Source: Plectrocnemia conspersa (lineage: Eukaryota; Arthropoda; Insecta; Trichoptera; Polycentropodidae). Taken from it: a stretch of DNA of 64,000 nt. Each line of letters begins with the position of its first letter. The stretch's first letter is position 1. The notes beneath the pieces are model-generated. The model was not told where the DNA came from. It searched no databases and was given only the letters and a program-made list of their open reading frames with translations. Positions 13,445 to 23,539 of the stretch are shown piece by piece. The position numbers were made by a program, and so were the translations under genes. The DNA lies in the NCBI GenBank assembly GCA_009617715.1, contig VTFK01000052.1, forward strand, positions 1 through 64,000, in the 5' to 3' direction.

Positions 13445-14375
13445 GTAATAAATTTTAAAATATACATTGGGGCTATATTTTGAGTCCGTAGATTTTTGCA
13501 CCCTTATCGCATTTAAAGAACGCTGTGGAAAATCGGAAACACGGCTCTAGGTTTACTCATTATGATGGTATCGCATTAATTTAGGTTCAATAATATAATA
13601 CGCAAGTGAATCGGTGTCATATGCTCAGAACTGGCCCTGCCACCAAAATTATTAACGTGACGATCTATTTTAAGGTCTAAATAAAGAAGTTGTGTATCTA
13701 AAATAATAATCCACAGGGACTTCATTTCAGCTATTTTCAGGGGGTAAGTCGATAAGATTGAAATTTAAGGGCAATTTAAATTCATAGTATTTCATTAAAT
13801 GAAATACTATGTATTTTTCTGGCCAAAGTCAAAGAGAAACAAATTAATAGTCGTCAAATTAAAATGAATGGCCAAAGATAAGTTTATATTGAATTGTCAA
13901 GTATATTTACTTTTTCAATATATGATTTAACCCTAATTTCATATACTATACATGGATTTCTATTTGTTAGTATTAAAAAAATATTTTTGTGGTTGTATGA
14001 TTGAATAATAATAATTAGTTATATAATATTTGTATATATAAAACCATTTATTAATATATTTTATCGTAACAATACATTATATATTAGAAAAATATATTAT
14101 ATGGCAAAAATTCAAGCTGTTATGCTCAATAATTTAATTTAAAAAATGTATTAACTTTAATGGTCAAATAATGTATTGTTAAGATAGCATTTAGGAGTAA
14201 ATTAATACATCGATCATTTGCATCTTTACTAAGTTATTTAGAATAAATACATTGCAAATAAAATAAAAATGCACAAGTTATTAATTAATAACCTTTTACA
14301 AATTTGAAGAAAAAATCGTCAATATTTTGATGCAAGCCTAAGATTTATTTTAATTTAAAAATAGATGAAAGATGA
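13445..14375. other. AT-rich stretch with one perfect hairpin
   Basis: No gene was recognised. At 13783-13811 CATAGTATTTCAT and its exact reverse complement flank a 3-base loop, a 13-bp perfect stem. Nothing links it to a gene. Confidence 0.5.
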
Positions 14376-14379
14376 ATGA

Positions 14380-14984
14380 CAGGGCTGTGGAGTCGTTAAA
14401 AAAATACGACTCCGAATCCGATATTTACCAACAGCACGACTTCACTCAGACTCTGACTCCACTCCGACACAAAAAAGTTTAAATTTATCAGGTTGTTTTC
14501 CTACCTTTGCAAATAGGCAAATTTTTCATGTTATAGGCATAAAAATAAAACAAGATCAAACTTTATTAATTATTTATTTGAATTTATTCTTAAAAACAAC
14601 ATTGCTTCTATTAAATCTGTATTCGTAGAACCTCTCAAATCAGAATTGAGGATTTTAAAAGTGGAAAATAACCGCTCTACGGATACTTGGGTTGGCGGCA
14701 ATGCTGTAACGGTCAACTCTGACTCTTTTACGATTTATGGATACCGCTGTGTTGCCATTTTAACATTTAAATTATAGGCTCGATCAATTTTTTCCATCAT
14801 TTTCAATGCATCGTCAAATTCATTTTTAAATTTTGAAATAGTCTCCTTCGTCTACTATATTAGGACTTAAACGAGGTCGTTTTATTTCCACTTGTTCATC
14901 GAGATATTTTTCTAAATTGTCTTCAGATTCAGCGATCCGGCCAAACACCACAACTCCAACTCCGAATCTGACTCCACAGCCCTG
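14380..14984 (-). mobile_element. hAT element with CAGGGCTGTGGAGTC ends
   Basis: The left end is CAGGGCTGTGGAGTCG. The right end, reverse-complemented, is CAGGGCTGTGGAGTCAGATT, giving 15 bp of perfect terminal identity. Subterminal GACTC/GACTCCGA motifs are repeated at both ends, as expected for transposase-binding sites in hATs. The 8 bases outside the ends (ATGAATGA and CTTTTTAC) do not match, so the target duplication has decayed or one end is a recombinant. It contains a C-terminal transposase relic on the minus strand. Confidence 0.8.
14560..14940 (-). pseudogene. hAT transposase C-terminal relic
   Basis: On the minus strand, SEDNLEKYLDEQ and EIKRPRL (14867-14935) come first. After frame changes, LPPTQVSVERLFSTF and SDLRGS.N.DLIEAMLFLR (about 14720 down to 14580) follow. 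The latter is the conserved hAT dimerisation block (sVERxFSxxkxilsdlRxxLxxxxlexilflR). The rest of the protein is missing. Confidence 0.8.
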
Positions 14985-14999
14985 CTTTTTACAGTACAT

Positions 15000-16190
15000 A
15001 CATTTTTCAGTTTTTAATTTAACAATTTTAGTCATACAGCACCTCTATTTTAGATTAGAAATACATATTTAATCAATGTCTTCTTAATAAAATATATTGA
15101 GTATTTTCTCTTACTATACATATAAATATGTATATGAACTCAATTGCTCTAAATCAATCGAATTTGGAAATTCAATTGATTTAGAGCAAACCTTTTTTAA
15201 AAAGTATGGATATATCTAAGATTTTTGTAATTATAATATTTAAGACACGCAGTTAAAATTATTTGCTAATTCAAATTGTGTATAATACGAGACAAACGTA
15301 GGAATGATAAATATTATTTTAAATAGAAAAAATTGTGGGATAAATATTATGTATATGTATACGTTAAACATGTACATTTGTATGACATATAAGACTAGTA
15401 TCTTAAAATACGAGAATATCAATATATATTTTATAATATGCACGTGTTTGTTCATTTTTTGTATTATATATGATAATATCATTCGTTTAGCTCAATATTT
15501 TCCTCGGCGCACATCAACTTTTTGTCTTGGTGTTCTTTTGATCTAAGATTTGGACGATTTCTTTCATCTCCCCGTATTGTACGATCGACGTATATTGCCT
15601 GTCTAAAAAATAAATAAAAAATAATATTAATAATAATAAAAATATTAACAAATTAAAAAAATAAATGTATATTTATACTCGATATATACAAAATAAATGG
15701 TAGTTTAAAAAAAAACATAAAAATATGTGTAATTAAAGCCAATGTTGCGGTTTGGTCCTGAAAAAATATAATTAAAGCTACTGTTTTATTAAACTAGAGA
15801 CAATGGCAAGAGAATAATTAACATTAACTGACTTTAACGGTAAGGCCATTTAAAACTCATCAAGTCGATATAAAATCTCTTATTTTTAATTGTTCTAAGC
15901 CGTCGCTTCCGCTTCCAGATGTTCTCGCTTTAAAATGAATTATTTTATATATTGATTTCCGAGCCTCTGGTAATGCATTCTGTTGTTTCGACCAATGAAA
16001 AATAAGCATTCAAATATAAAACAAGATGGTCGACAGTAGCGTGACAACAGTTTTAAATAATTTTGCTATGTGACAATAATTTTCATTATTTTGTCATGTA
16101 CATTGTTCGGATTGCAAACTAACTAGATGTGCTATAACTATGAAAATGAAATATATACATAATGTGTGTGAGGATTAGAAGAATACATTG
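15000..16190. other. AT-rich stretch with a 15-bp-stem hairpin
   Basis: No gene was recognised. The overlapping open frames on opposite strands at 15240-15546 are low-complexity AT-rich artefacts. At 15144-15189 TTGCTCTAAATCAAT and its reverse complement form a 15-bp perfect stem around a 16-base centre that can also pair partly. Confidence 0.5.
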
Positions 16191-16242
16191 ATTAAACTAT
16201 ATAAACAATCACTTGACGATCTTCGTGTTGAAATCTTCAAAT

Positions 16243-16277
16243 TATGAGTTCGTCGACGGGCTCCGAAGCCGCAAAAA
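16243..16277 (+). CDS. Possible first coding exon (MSSSTGSEAAK...)
   Basis: An ATG at 16243 opens MSSSTGSEAAK and runs straight into a consensus donor, AAAAA|GTGAGT, at 16277/16278. A TATATAAAC element lies about 45 bp upstream (near 16196). The short coding tract is more GC-rich than its flanks. Together these suggest the first coding exon of a host gene on the plus strand. No second exon was identified, so the product is unknown and the call rests only on promoter, start and donor context. Confidence 0.35.
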
Positions 16278-16588
16278 GTGAGTTTTTCCTTTTACAATAC
16301 ATAAACATTATCATTGCTTCCGATTTATTGTATATCTAAGTTAAATTTGACTAAATATAATTACTCTAATTGCAAATAAGCCAGGTACGTTTTAAACGGT
16401 AATATGTAATATATACTTAGTATAATACGTATGAGGATTGAATGTTAATGTCGATCAAACCATATAAATGCTAATAAAACCTATTTTTTTATTTATTGAT
16501 ATTTGGGGATAATATCTTTCAAGACTATTGCATGACAATGATTATGATGTAGTCGGTTATTTAGCTGAAGAAGTTTGGTTCCATTTTT

Positions 16589-16963
16589 AGTAGTCATCTT
16601 ATACGGCGCCAGTCGACCACATGCTGGAGTTCGCCGATAAGTGTGGGAGAGTGAGGGACCTCTTTTGAGCTTGAATTTCCAATTTCAACGCAAGCTGGCT
16701 TAGGGACCGAGGGCTAAAGCTGAAACTAAGGCATCACCAAGAAGCATGCAATGCTAATGCAATGAAGGTGGTCAGGAAGACATTTCCCAGAACGTTCGAG
16801 AGAAACACTATTAAGACTCTAACAAATAGCGTAGTACTACGGGGGGGTAGATCTCGCTCATCTGGCCGTCAAAAGCTGGATGCCGCTCACTGGGTTGTAC
16901 TCGTAGGGTCCTAGTATTGGTAACGGCAGTGGTTTGTGCAATGGATACCAAAAGTAGTCATCT
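16589..16963. mobile_element. 353-bp insertion with 11-bp direct repeat flanks
   Basis: AGTAGTCATCT occurs at 16589-16599 and again at 16953-16963, bracketing 353 bp that is clearly more GC-rich than the surroundings. An 11-bp direct repeat at the junctions is the mark of target-primed retrotransposition. The body has no pol III boxes that I could find and no TIRs. Its longest frame contains a segment KTLTNSVVLRGGRSRSSG with no recognised family. It could be a SINE, a truncated LINE or a retrocopied RNA. Confidence 0.6.
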
Positions 16964-16969
16964 ATCAGT

Positions 16970-18525
16970 CATCTTATTGTTTGCTCATGGATTCTAAAAA
17001 ATAAAAACTATATACAATAATTAAGATTTAAACACAATACTTACACAGACAACTGACAATGATATGACATAATAATTTGGCGAGGATGCAAATATTTGAA
17101 GTTTTAAATCAATTTTATATTTGTCCTAAAACGTCAGTCATGAGCTCTTGACTTTTTGTTTATGTTTTTTGTGCCATATAGTGATAATATTTAGGGTAGT
17201 GAGTGAGTTGTTGTATACACCAAGGTATATAAACAAAATAAATTGAAACCATTATTACAGCAAGAAAAATTCACCTAATTGTTCCATTCCGAGCGATCAG
17301 CCAACTGATAAACGTGTATTTTCTTAGATGTTATCGAATAGACGACATTTTACAATGATTATAAATATGTGATTGTATACCTGGAATAATCGATAGTCAA
17401 AATATCTAGGAGTGGGTTGTTTTTCATTCCGATGTGGCAACATTTGTATCTCCGCCCTGGTTTTATAATCAATTTTTATTCTGTGCAATCATTTCTCTTT
17501 AGGAACAGCCAAATTCAGGATATTCAGTTACATCAAACTTATGTAGTATGTTCTTTTTTACAAAGATAATACTTATTGTTGCAATATAGGTCATCAAATT
17601 GTTCTATCATTGCTTCTGAAAAATAATTAAGAACTATAAGACTTTTATCAAGAATTAAACATTGAACATATTATTACTACTAATATAATTCATTAATGAA
17701 ATTTAAACGACAACCTATATTTAGCAATACCTCATATTTTAGTTGTTTGCCAAATCTAAATGTTATTAGATCTTTCATTGCTTCTTAAAATTAACTGTAA
17801 ACGATACTATTTAGTGGGTAAAATGTAACTTTTTGTTTACACTAATATGAGATTTAACATTATTAATACCATTGTAATATGTTTAATTAACTTTGGTATG
17901 TATATCTTTAATTGCCGAATCACTGCTGTTTGTCTTTTAATATTTTATCCTAGAAAGTCAATAGTAATTTTGTTAGAATAACCGTGATATATTATTCATA
18001 TAACCAAACACTTACTGGCACACTCATAATTTAAAGTTTTATTTATATTGTCTAAAATTCCAATGCTATATCATTTTAAATCTTTTTCGATTAACACTTG
18101 GTAAGAAAAATTATGTGATTATAACATATTTCACTGTTTATTTAATTGCATTAAACTTCGCGGCTTTCGCTTGACAGATGCCAGAAAAGTTGCCATGCGT
18201 AAGCAAATTTGATATTTAAGGGAAGTTTCGGGATGGCGTGTTTTGGCGGAAACGAGTTCCGCAAATTATTTTATCGATTCAAATTGTAAAACACCTATTA
18301 AAATATGTAAAAAAATCATGAAGTTGTAAAAAAATTTTTTACTTGAGAAAAATATAATTAATTTATTTAAATTATTATTTAAATATAATATAAATCATGT
18401 GGATTTGCTATTAGCTTCTCCATAAATAAAAAAAAGTTTAATTAAATTTTGGCAAACGTTGGCAATTTAAAGTTTTATTTTTTAGAGAATTTTTAAAATT
18501 TCGCTTAAAAATATATTATCAACAA
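16970..18525. other. AT-rich stretch, no gene recognised
   Basis: No splice-supported frame, TIR or RNA gene was seen. A modestly GC-richer patch at 18160-18250 has no recognised content. Confidence 0.5.
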
Positions 18526-18529
18526 AAAG

Positions 18530-18910
18530 AGGCAGTCTCAAAATAAACACTATTCACGCTGTTACAATGACAGCGCTTGCTGTCTTTTTGAGACTGACAA
18601 GTTCTTCAAGCAATTTTGAATTGAATCATTTTTTAAGTTGTATAATAGGGCCTTGAGTTCTTTAACAGTTCTATTGAATTTTGTTTTATCGCTTGGTAAT
18701 CTTGATTGTTGCCACTTTTTGCGTAGCTTGCATTTTTTTCTATTTTATTTGTTAATATTAGGGGATTCTTTTCCATTTTTTAATTGTCATTGTTAGGTGT
18801 TAGATGTTTGTACTACTTCATCATTGCTTTTCAAGGAAATGTTCAATTCGGTAATTTAGTCAAAGTTTTCTCTGAACAAATCCCAATCAGTTTTATAATT
18901 ATATATATTA
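18530..18910 (-). pseudogene. Jockey LINE ORF2, EN-RT linker (host of nested insertion), distal part
   Basis: Read on the minus strand, this gives YNYKTDWDLFRENFD, LNISLKSNDEV, then KLRKKWQQSRLPSDKTKFN and ELKALLYNLKNDSIQNCLKN. This is the linker between endonuclease and reverse transcriptase in Jockey-type ORF2. It is the continuation of 20177-20445, from which it is separated by a plus-strand LINE. A second copy of the same segment lies at 31445-31565 on the plus strand. Confidence 0.8.
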
Positions 18911-20176
18911 TATTATATTCTGGTGTACAAGTGGACGTCGTATACACAGATTTTGAAAAAGCATTTGATAAAGGTAACCATGCTTTACTTGTAAAAAAGT
19001 TATCTTATTTCGGGTTTTCTGAAGATCTCATAAATCTATTCTCAAATTACTTGACCAATAGATATCAATTCGTCAAGTATAATAACTCCTTTTCAGAACG
19101 ATATAAGACCCCTACTGAAGTACCTCAAGGATCCAATTTGGGTCCATTGTTGTTTTTATTGTTCATTAATGACATAGAAACAGCAATAGAGCATTCAGAT
19201 TTTTTATTATATGCAGATGACTTGAAAATTTATAAGAAAATGCATTCGATTTCTGATTCCCTCGACCTACAGGAGGATCTCAACTCTATATGGAAATGGG
19301 CTTGCTATAACCAATTGCCTTTCAGTGTAAAGAAATGTCACACAATTTCATTTTCAAGGTCATTAACGCCGGCAAAATATTCATACCATCTTGGCGGATA
19401 TTTTCTGGAAAGGTTTTCTTCAACTAAGGATTTAGGAATGACTTTCGAAGAACGTTGGAAATTTAGCCAGCACATTGCAGAGACTCATAGCAAATCCTTA
19501 AAAATGCTCGGTTTTATCTTGAGAAATGCGCGTTACTTCAGGAATACTTTAGTATTGCGCACTCTTTATGATACTCTAGTCCGCAGCATACTAGAAACTA
19601 GCTCCATCATTTGGATCCCAGGCGTAATGAATCAATGTAATGAATTGAAGCTGGAAAAAGTACAACGTAAATTTCTTCGATATTTATACTTGAAAGAATA
19701 CGGGTATTATCCGTTCTTGTTTCCCAGTGCCCTGGGATACGTTTCTTTGTCGACTTGCAGAAGTGTTTATGTAATTAAACACTTCTGGAAATGGCTCAAG
19801 GGCATCGTAGACAATCCTTCAGTGCTCGAGCAGCTTCAAATGTGAGCCCCTGAAGGTGGTTATAGTTCTCGGTCGCGTCCACTATTCTTGCCTGTAAAGT
19901 CTAGAACTGGAGCACTTGCCAACTCTTCTCTGGCCAAGGCTATTTATCTGCTCAATTCTGTCCATAGTAATATTGACATTTTCTCTTGCACATATGGAGT
20001 TTTGGTTCAGTTCGTATGGGACAATGCACACCTGTTGAGGTGATTTGTGTCTGTTGTTTTGTCTTGTTTATATTTGTATGTATTATGATGTATTAGTACC
20101 TTTGACTATCGTGACGCATTGGGTTTGTCTGTCAGGTCACGATGGTTATAATTTTAATAAATAAATAAATAAATAA
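18911..20176 (+). mobile_element. Jockey-type LINE, 5'-truncated, nested insertion
   Basis: The left boundary is set by comparison with 31090-31565, where the same host sequence reads from TTATAATTATAT straight into AAAGTC. Here that junction is split, and the inserted DNA ends in (TAAA)n at about 20150-20176. The insert begins within reverse transcriptase, so it is heavily 5'-truncated, the usual outcome of target-primed reverse transcription. The target duplication is hard to define because the site is AT-rich. Confidence 0.85.
18922..19845 (+). CDS. Jockey-type reverse transcriptase, C-terminal part of ORF2
   Basis: This is open without a stop to TGA at 19843-19845. The frame seems longer upstream (to 18784), but those codons belong to the antisense Jockey host sequence. 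RT motifs are visible: VVYTDFEKAFDK (motif A, near 18940), VPQGSNLGPLLFLLFINDI (motif B region, near 19121) and LLYADDLKIY (catalytic YADD, near 19205). DLGMTFEERWKFSQHI and VLRTLYDTLVRSILE are typical of the Jockey thumb and C-terminal region. A G-to-E change precedes the PQG motif (EVPQG for GVPQG). The endonuclease and the start of RT are missing. It cannot act alone, but the remaining frame is intact, so the insertion is fairly recent. Confidence 0.88.
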   Translation, partial: GVQVDVVYTDFEKAFDKGNHALLVKKLSYFGFSEDLINLFSNYLTNRYQFVKYNNSFSERYKTPTEVPQGSNLGPLLFLLFINDIETAIEHSDFLLYADDLKIYKKMHSISDSLDLQEDLNSIWKWACYNQLPFSVKKCHTISFSRSLTPAKYSYHLGGYFLERFSSTKDLGMTFEERWKFSQHIAETHSKSLKMLGFILRNARYFRNTLVLRTLYDTLVRSILETSSIIWIPGVMNQCNELKLEKVQRKFLRYLYLKEYGYYPFLFPSALGYVSLSTCRSVYVIKHFWKWLKGIVDNPSVLEQLQM

Positions 20177-20445
20177 AGTCTGAGTTTGTTGTTTGTAGAT
20201 TAAATTCGTTTGTAGATTTACTATTATCGGTAAATGGTCTGATGACAGCTCGAAACATGATTCATATATTCCTTTGACAATGCAAAAGTCAATCAGGTCT
20301 ATAGAGATCCATCTTAATTTATTTTCTACTGCAGCCTTGTACAATTATTTTTCTTTATTGTACAATTATTTTTCTTTAGTCTTGATCCCCATAAAGGATT
20401 TATGGCATAATAATCCTCTCCAGCAGTAAATTTATTTCCCAGTTT
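20177..20445 (-). pseudogene. Jockey LINE ORF2 endonuclease domain, proximal part
   Basis: The minus strand gives GNKFTAGEDYYAINPLWGSR near 20435-20380, a decayed version of the GGDfNAKH endonuclease block. KLRWIS, DLIDFCIVKGI and ELSSDHLPIIVNL follow, with SDH the conserved catalytic block of APE-type endonucleases. A 20-bp tandem duplication of TGTACAATTATTTTTCTTTA (20339-20379) interrupts it. It joins 18530-18910 once the nested LINE is removed. Confidence 0.82.
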
Positions 20446-20449
20446 GTTT

Positions 20450-21135
20450 TTATTTATCTATGCAATTTTATCTCATGTATTTAAAATTGTAATACTCTTT
20501 CCTTGTAATGATTATATAATTTCAATGCAATTTGTAAAAATATTAAGATTAATCGACGATAAAGGATTTGCTAAAAATTAAAAAAAATTAAATTTGTCTA
20601 ATTATTTTATGCCTTAATACATATAACCTCTAAATAGCCTTTTATCTTTTGTATCTAATAAAAGTGCGTTATGCTCACTACCCATTTTATCGTACTAAAT
20701 TTTTAATTGTAAATATAAAATTTAATTAACTTCTATCGTACTTCCGTTATTGTCTATTCAAATATAACACATGTTCCTTAAAATTAGATTTTAAAGAAAC
20801 CACAGTTTGTATATTTTGTCTTCGTCTTTTTAAATGTTAATGTCGTTAACTAAAACCCCATGAATAGTTTATAAATAATATTTAAAATCGCTGCTTTAAG
20901 CGATGATATTAAAAAGTATGTTTATTTCTTTAACTTATTTGTAAAGCGTTGATTGTTTAATGGTATAAAAATAATTAAATGCCATAGTTGCTTGCAATCT
21001 TAAATTTATTTGTTGGAATAATAAAGATTATTTTACAAAAGTAGTACAAACAATTGCAAATAGCAATTTATCACAATAATACATTATAAGAAAATACATT
21101 TAAACAAAGTAGTTAATTCAATTTATAACTAATAT
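20450..21135. other. AT-rich stretch, no gene recognised
   Basis: This lies between the Jockey relic and the 3' end of the 217-codon gene. No motif or frame was recognised. Confidence 0.5.
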
Positions 21136-21142
21136 CACAATT

Positions 21143-21148
21143 TTTATT
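21143..21148 (-). terminator. Possible polyadenylation signal for the 217-codon gene
   Basis: TTTATT on the plus strand is AATAAA on the minus strand, about 260 bp after the stop codon at 21409. It is the clearest hexamer seen downstream, but AT-rich sequence makes chance hits common. Confidence 0.3.
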
Positions 21149-21408
21149 TTTAACATTGAATCAAATATTAAACAAAAAGCGACATAGTAGTCTGAAAACT
21201 TAATAAATTCCTTAGCTTAATGAATATTATTTTACGTGATTATATTTAAAAAAAAATATTTTAATTACAAAATGTTTACTGTTTAAATTTAGACTCATAA
21301 AAAATAGTCACAGTTAACGTGGTAAAATAATGAGAAACAAAATTTAACATTAATATCACAAGTAGCTTTAAAGTCACAATTCAGTCGTTGATTTTTTAAT
21401 CACTTATT

Positions 21409-22062
21409 TCACATGAAGTCATTTCCTACCAAGTTCATGCATTCCAATATAGAACCAACAAACACTATGAAGTCAAATTCTCTTTCGGGAGCATAACCGA
21501 ATACAATGTCCGGTCGATCAGCTCCGGGAATCTGCAGTTTCTGCAACACTTCTCGTACTGAAGCTGTTCTGTTCAAAATGATCACTTTTTTCCACGAATG
21601 ACCAGAAGGTAAAATAATTAAAATGGTGATTTGCACATCTGCGCTTAACACATTGTCTCCTCCAAAGTCCATGTCGAGCTCGTTCACCAACAAATTGAGA
21701 TCTGGCTCCGAACTACTCACGCATTGTTCGTCATCAGGCTCAACGAAGATCACCAGCTGATTGTTGCTCGCGCCCATACGCGACGATCCTTCCGTGTCTA
21801 CCGCGGGCAGATCCGAAGACGATATTTCATCGTTTTGAATTTCTTCTCTTGATCGACGTTCCTCTTGGAAGATGGGCCGCTCATTTCCGTGAGTCCGTAT
21901 CCGACGAAAATGCCGATTGTGTCGCTGTTGCCGCAAGTAATGCGGCATATATTCGTTGTAGTCGTGGTCAAGGGCCATGGCGTCAATGGCGTCGGGCGCA
22001 AAATCCTGAATTTCCATCTCCTGTCCAACCTCAGGCAGCACGGGTTGATGATGGCGATACAT
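21409..22062 (-). CDS. Uncharacterised 217-aa protein, intact single-exon gene
   Basis: An uninterrupted 217-codon frame is much more GC-rich than its flanks and has strong codon bias, all signs of a maintained gene. The start ATG at 22062 is preceded by GCTGAC, a reasonable insect start context. Residues 1-75 are rich in His, Arg and Gln (QQRHNRHFRRIRTH). Residues 75-140 are acidic and Ser-rich (SSSDLPAVDTEG, VEPDDEQCVSSSEPDLNLL). Residues about 140-217 alternate hydrophobic and polar residues as in a beta-rich fold (VQITILIILPSGHSWKKVII, VREVLQKLQIP, FDFIVFVGSILECM). A ubiquitin-like beta-grasp fold is possible but is inference. No signal peptide or membrane helix is obvious. I do not recognise the family. 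Divergence of the flanks and absence of TIRs argue against a transposon gene. Confidence 0.8.
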   Translation of the reverse strand: MYRHHQPVLPEVGQEMEIQDFAPDAIDAMALDHDYNEYMPHYLRQQRHNRHFRRIRTHGNERPIFQEERRSREEIQNDEISSSDLPAVDTEGSSRMGASNNQLVIFVEPDDEQCVSSSEPDLNLLVNELDMDFGGDNVLSADVQITILIILPSGHSWKKVIILNRTASVREVLQKLQIPGADRPDIVFGYAPEREFDFIVFVGSILECMNLVGNDFM

Positions 22063-22200
22063 GTCAGCAATCGGTTATCACTCAAAATCACAAAAACTTT
22101 CGCAACTGATCACTTTTGATTGACAGACCGCGGTGGAATGCGGTGTAATGCGCGTTTGGACAGCCGCTGGCCAAGCGTGGGGTGGGAGTAATGGTTTTGG
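22063..22200 (-). promoter_or_regulatory. GC-rich upstream region of the 217-aa gene
   Basis: The ~140 bp upstream of the start codon is GC-rich (GACAGACCGCGGTGGAATGC near 22123, GACAGCCGCTGGCCAAGC near 22158) within AT-rich surroundings. It carries no clear TATA box. It is plausibly a TATA-less promoter and 5'UTR. The right part overlaps a repeat shared with 22732-22797. Confidence 0.4.
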
Positions 22201-22230
22201 CCATAATGTTGCCCATGTCCAAATATATTT
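22165..22230. repeat. Diverged direct repeat pair (with 22732-22797)
   Basis: TGGTTTTGGCCATAATGTTG with CCCATGTCCAAATATATTTA here corresponds to TGGATTTGGTCATAATATTG with CCCATATCAAAATATATTTA at about 22740-22783. The right copy abuts the 3' side of the Tc1 relic. These may be ends of related Tc1/MITE copies. Confidence 0.5.
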
Positions 22231-22239
22231 AATCAATCA

Positions 22240-22730
22240 GTAAAACTTAAATTTTAAATATAAAGTAAATAATATGTAAATATATTTTAGATAATAAATA
22301 TAAAATACTAAAAATATTGTTATTAAAACATTATTTAATAATAAATAAAATTAATTATATATTATATAATTGGGTAGGTTTGTAAATTAAAATTTATTTT
22401 ATTTTTAAGTTGCATTATTCATTTGTGTAGGTATTTTTCTAAATTTATTTTCATTTATGACAAGCAAATAAAATTAAAAATATAAAAAAATATAAAATAA
22501 ATTATTTCAATAAAACTCGATTTCACCTTAAATAATAAATTATTTTCAACGATATTAATAAAAAAACTGTATAATAAAAAATATAATATAGCTTTGGCCG
22601 ATATTATTCTTGCTTCCAACATAAATTTTCACTTCCTTGTAATTAAAATTATAATATTTAAAATACAGAAAAATAAAATTTTATAATAATAAAATAAATA
22701 AAAATGCCCCTTTAAATATTTATTATGTGT
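22240..22730. other. AT-rich spacer, no gene recognised
   Basis: Extremely AT-rich sequence between the two copies of the direct repeat. No motif was seen. Confidence 0.5.
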
Positions 22731-22839
22731 GTGGATATTACTGGATTTGGTCATAATATTGCCCATATCAAAATATATTTATTTACTCACCTGACAAAGA
22801 CAAAATAAAAACAAGTGCAAATAATTATTTTGACGTAAT

Positions 22840-23530
22840 TTCATCTTTATTTTTAATAAATTCTTGTATTCTGTTTGGCATTGATAAATACAGATTTTCA
22901 ATAATTTTAAGATCAATCTTCTCTTCCCACACTTCCATGATATGGATTTTCAGCTCGGCTAAATTTTTTGATCGTTTTTTTCTTAATTTTTGTTTTATGA
23001 TTGCCTATAAATTTTTAATTGGGTTCAGGTCAGGGCTATATCCTGGCCATATTAATGACCAGGATTCCCATTAACTCTTTGAACATTGTAATCTATAGAT
23101 AGAGGATTAATAATAACAGAACGAGTTCGATGGCATGGCGCAGAATCGTCATGCAAAATGGGTTCAGCAGTAGGTTGGGAAAGTTGGATTAAAGTCGTTT
23201 ATACAACCAATTTATATATTTTTGAATTCATGGTGCTTTGGACAAAATTTACAGAGCCCAATCCATAAGCTGTCATGCACCCTCAAATCATCACATAGGG
23301 CGAATGCTTGATGAATCGATTAATGCATAAGGGATAAAATCTTTCGCTTTTTCTACGGCGCACAGTCGCTTACTATCTGCTCCAAACATATTAAATTTGG
23401 ATTCGTCGGAGAAAGCCACTCTTCTCCAATCTTCGACGGTCCAATGGCGATGAACTTTTGCCCATTCAAGGCGATTATTTTTCATTTTCTTATTAAATAT
23501 TGTTTTTAGTTTCAACCAAACGTCTATTCA
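22840..23530 (-). pseudogene. Tc1-family transposase relic
   Basis: On the minus strand, the open part 23291-23515 contains RLEWAKVHRHWTVEDWRRV and FSDESKFNMFG, where the first catalytic Asp of the Tc1 DDE core lies in SDES. After stops and shifts come GCMTAYGLGSVNFVQ, ILHDDSAPCHRT (second Asp), a frameshifted SPDLNPIK block carrying the third catalytic residue region, and a C-terminal KKRSKNLAELKIHIMEVWEE. The N-terminal paired-like DNA-binding domain is missing. Terminal repeats were not resolved. The copy is inactive. Confidence 0.85.
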
Positions 23531-23539
23531 CGCGCCATC

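Noticed and set aside
15240..15546. Overlapping 80-codon frames on both strands
   Set aside because: They are low-complexity Ile/Tyr/Asn-rich translations of AT-rich DNA on opposite strands, with no splice or start context.
18784..18910. Upstream part of the long plus-strand frame as genuine reverse transcriptase sequence
   Set aside because: It is antisense to a Jockey endonuclease-linker relic that also occurs, uninterrupted, at 31445-31565. The open frame there is accidental.
21798..22119. Additional frames overlapping the 217-codon gene
   Set aside because: They are shadows of its high-GC coding sequence. Codon bias fits only the 21409-22062 frame.
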